NCBI GenBank assembly: GCA_017459315.1
Contig: JAFUDD010000280.1
Location: 1-6,630, forward strand
DNA length: 6,630 nucleotides
Direction: 5' to 3'
Source of the DNA: Clostridia bacterium
GTDB taxonomy: Bacteria; Bacillota_A; Clostridia; Christensenellales; CAG-138
Shown here: positions 6,081 through 6,630 of the stretch, in pieces
Numbering within the stretch: position 1 is the first letter of the stretch
Layout: every line of letters begins with the position of its first letter
Program-made: the position numbers and the translations under genes
The notes under the pieces: model-generated
What the model was told of the DNA's origin: nothing
What the model saw: only the letters and a program-made list of their open reading frames with translations
The model's database searches: none

Positions 6081-6200
6081 AATTCGCGGCAAGCCGCGAA
6101 TGAAATATGGCTGCGCCATATGAAATATTGCTCCGCAATATGAAATTTGCCCCGATGGGGCAAATGAACGTGGATTCTCCGCCGCCGCGGAGAATCTTTT
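6081..6200 (+). repeat. Multi-hairpin palindromic array, copy 2 (five hairpins)
   Basis: Five palindromes: 6082-6101 (arms ATTCGCGGC), 6105-6121 (arms ATATGGC, loop TGC), 6125-6141 (arms ATATTGC, loop TCC, absent from copy 1), 6145-6165 (arms ATTTGCCCC, loop GAT) and 6173-6196 (10-bp arms starting GATTCTCC, 4-nt loop). The first four are each followed by GAA. TTTTCTTAT follows the last. Apart from the extra 20-nt module, the copies differ only at one base of the first loop (5148/6092), one linker base (5205/6169) and the core of the last hairpin. Confidence 0.9.
6173..6200 (+). terminator. Last hairpin of array copy 2 plus T-run, probable terminator
   Basis: A 10-bp stem (6173-6182 with 6187-6196) with a 4-nt loop is followed by TTTTCTTAT. 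It would end the XRE regulator transcript about 100 nt after its stop codon. Confidence 0.6.
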
Positions 6201-6242
6201 CTTATAACAGGGCGATTTCGTTTCTGTAAAAACCTCGCAAAT

Positions 6243-6265
6243 ACGCCCCGTTTTCGGGGCGTTTG
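6243..6265 (+). terminator. Hairpin upstream of typA, terminator-like
   Basis: Arms ACGCCCCG (6243-6250) and CGGGGCGT (6255-6262) enclose a TTTT loop; AAAT precedes and TTGACTT follows. The tail is short on T, so it may be a second, weaker stop that insulates typA from upstream transcription. Confidence 0.6.
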
Positions 6266-6267
6266 AC

Positions 6268-6296
6268 TTGCATGAAGGGGCGCGGCGGTGTATAAT
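6268..6296 (+). promoter_or_regulatory. Sigma-70/SigA-type promoter of typA
   Basis: TTGCAT (6268-6273) and a perfect TATAAT (6291-6296) are 17 nt apart. Transcription would begin near 6303, giving a leader of about 30 nt that carries AGAAGG (6321-6326), 6 nt before the typA ATG. It lies just after the hairpin at 6243-6262, as expected for a gene with its own promoter. Confidence 0.75.
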
Positions 6297-6332
6297 ATTC
6301 CGGTCAAAATTTCGGATAAGAGAAGGTTTTTT

Positions 6333-6630
6333 ATGAACATTCGCAATGTGGCTATCATCGCGCACGTCGATCACGGCAAGACGACCCTGGTCGATCAGCT
6401 TTTGAAAGACGCGGGCGCGCTTCGGCGCAGCGAGCAGGGGACCGACCGCATCATGGACTCCGGCGATCTGGAGCGCGAGCGCGGCATCACGATCCTGTCC
6501 AAGAACACCGCGGTCATCTACGGCGATACGCGCATCAACATCGTGGACACGCCGGGTCACGCGGACTTCGGCGGCGAGGTTGAGCGTATTTTGCAGATGG
6601 TGGACGGCGTTCTGCTTTTGATCGACGCGT
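6333..6630 (+). CDS. typA: Ribosome-associated translational GTPase TypA/BipA, N-terminal part, 3' end outside window
   Basis: TypA (BipA) is an EF-G-like GTPase that binds the 70S ribosome and helps 50S assembly and growth under stress or cold. The first 99 residues are visible. G1 is AHVDHGKT (10-17). Switch I holds RGIT, with the Mg-binding Thr53, and G3 is DTPGH (72-76). The run [20 protein letters not shown] is the TypA signature, as opposed to EF-G or LepA, which differ between the P-loop and switch [25 protein letters not shown] also matches closely. The frame is open to the last base; full length should be about 600 residues. The start ATG has AGAAGG 6 nt upstream and its own promoter. 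Confidence 0.97.
   Translation, partial: MNIRNVAIIAHVDHGKTTLVDQLLKDAGALRRSEQGTDRIMDSGDLERERGITILSKNTAVIYGDTRINIVDTPGHADFGGEVERILQMVDGVLLLIDA

Noticed and set aside
6263..6296. TTGACT as the -35 box of typA
   Set aside because: The gap to TATAAT would be 22 nt, too long; TTGCAT at 6268 gives 17 nt.

Overview
The window looks like a chromosomal stretch from a GC-rich, Gram-positive anaerobe of the class Clostridia (Oscillospiraceae-like). The basis is gene content (a Firmicutes-style long phospho-sugar mutase, a lamin-tail-domain membrane protein, an XRE regulator with SRQAVSKWE helices), strong AAGGAGG ribosome binding sites, and high GC in the core genes. The genus cannot be set from this sequence alone. 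All supported genes are on the + strand.

Layout. Positions 1-1071 hold the 3' part of a phosphohexomutase-family gene, followed 9 nt later by deoD (1081-1785), a purine nucleoside phosphorylase. A hairpin at 1791-1822 closes this pair. An AT-richer islet follows: a DUF4160 gene broken by an in-frame TAG at codon 34 (1847-2110), then an intact DUF2442 gene (2121-2414). These two families often occur side by side. Next is full-length uvrB (2442-4475), followed after 1 nt by a small single-pass membrane protein with an outside lamin-tail domain (4477-5118). After that comes a membrane-anchored XRE-type regulator (5397-6080) with a 278-nt upstream gap rich in hairpins. Finally, a terminator-like hairpin and a near-consensus promoter precede the start of typA/bipA (6333 to the window edge).

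The most unusual structure is a pair of direct-repeat elements at 5137-5234 and 6081-6200, one on each side of the XRE gene. Each is a string of short perfect or near-perfect palindromes, most separated by the trinucleotide GAA, ending in a hairpin followed by TTTT. The second copy carries one extra 20-nt hairpin module. Differences between copies fall only in loops, in a linker, or in the core of the last hairpin, while all stems match. Each element lies just after a stop codon, so they could be structured 3' ends or terminators, or a dispersed palindromic repeat family.

Functionally, the mutase and DeoD could work in sequence on sugar 1-phosphates released from nucleosides (inference). UvrB belongs to nucleotide excision repair and TypA is a ribosome-associated GTPase. 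The other genes have no clear pathway link to each other.
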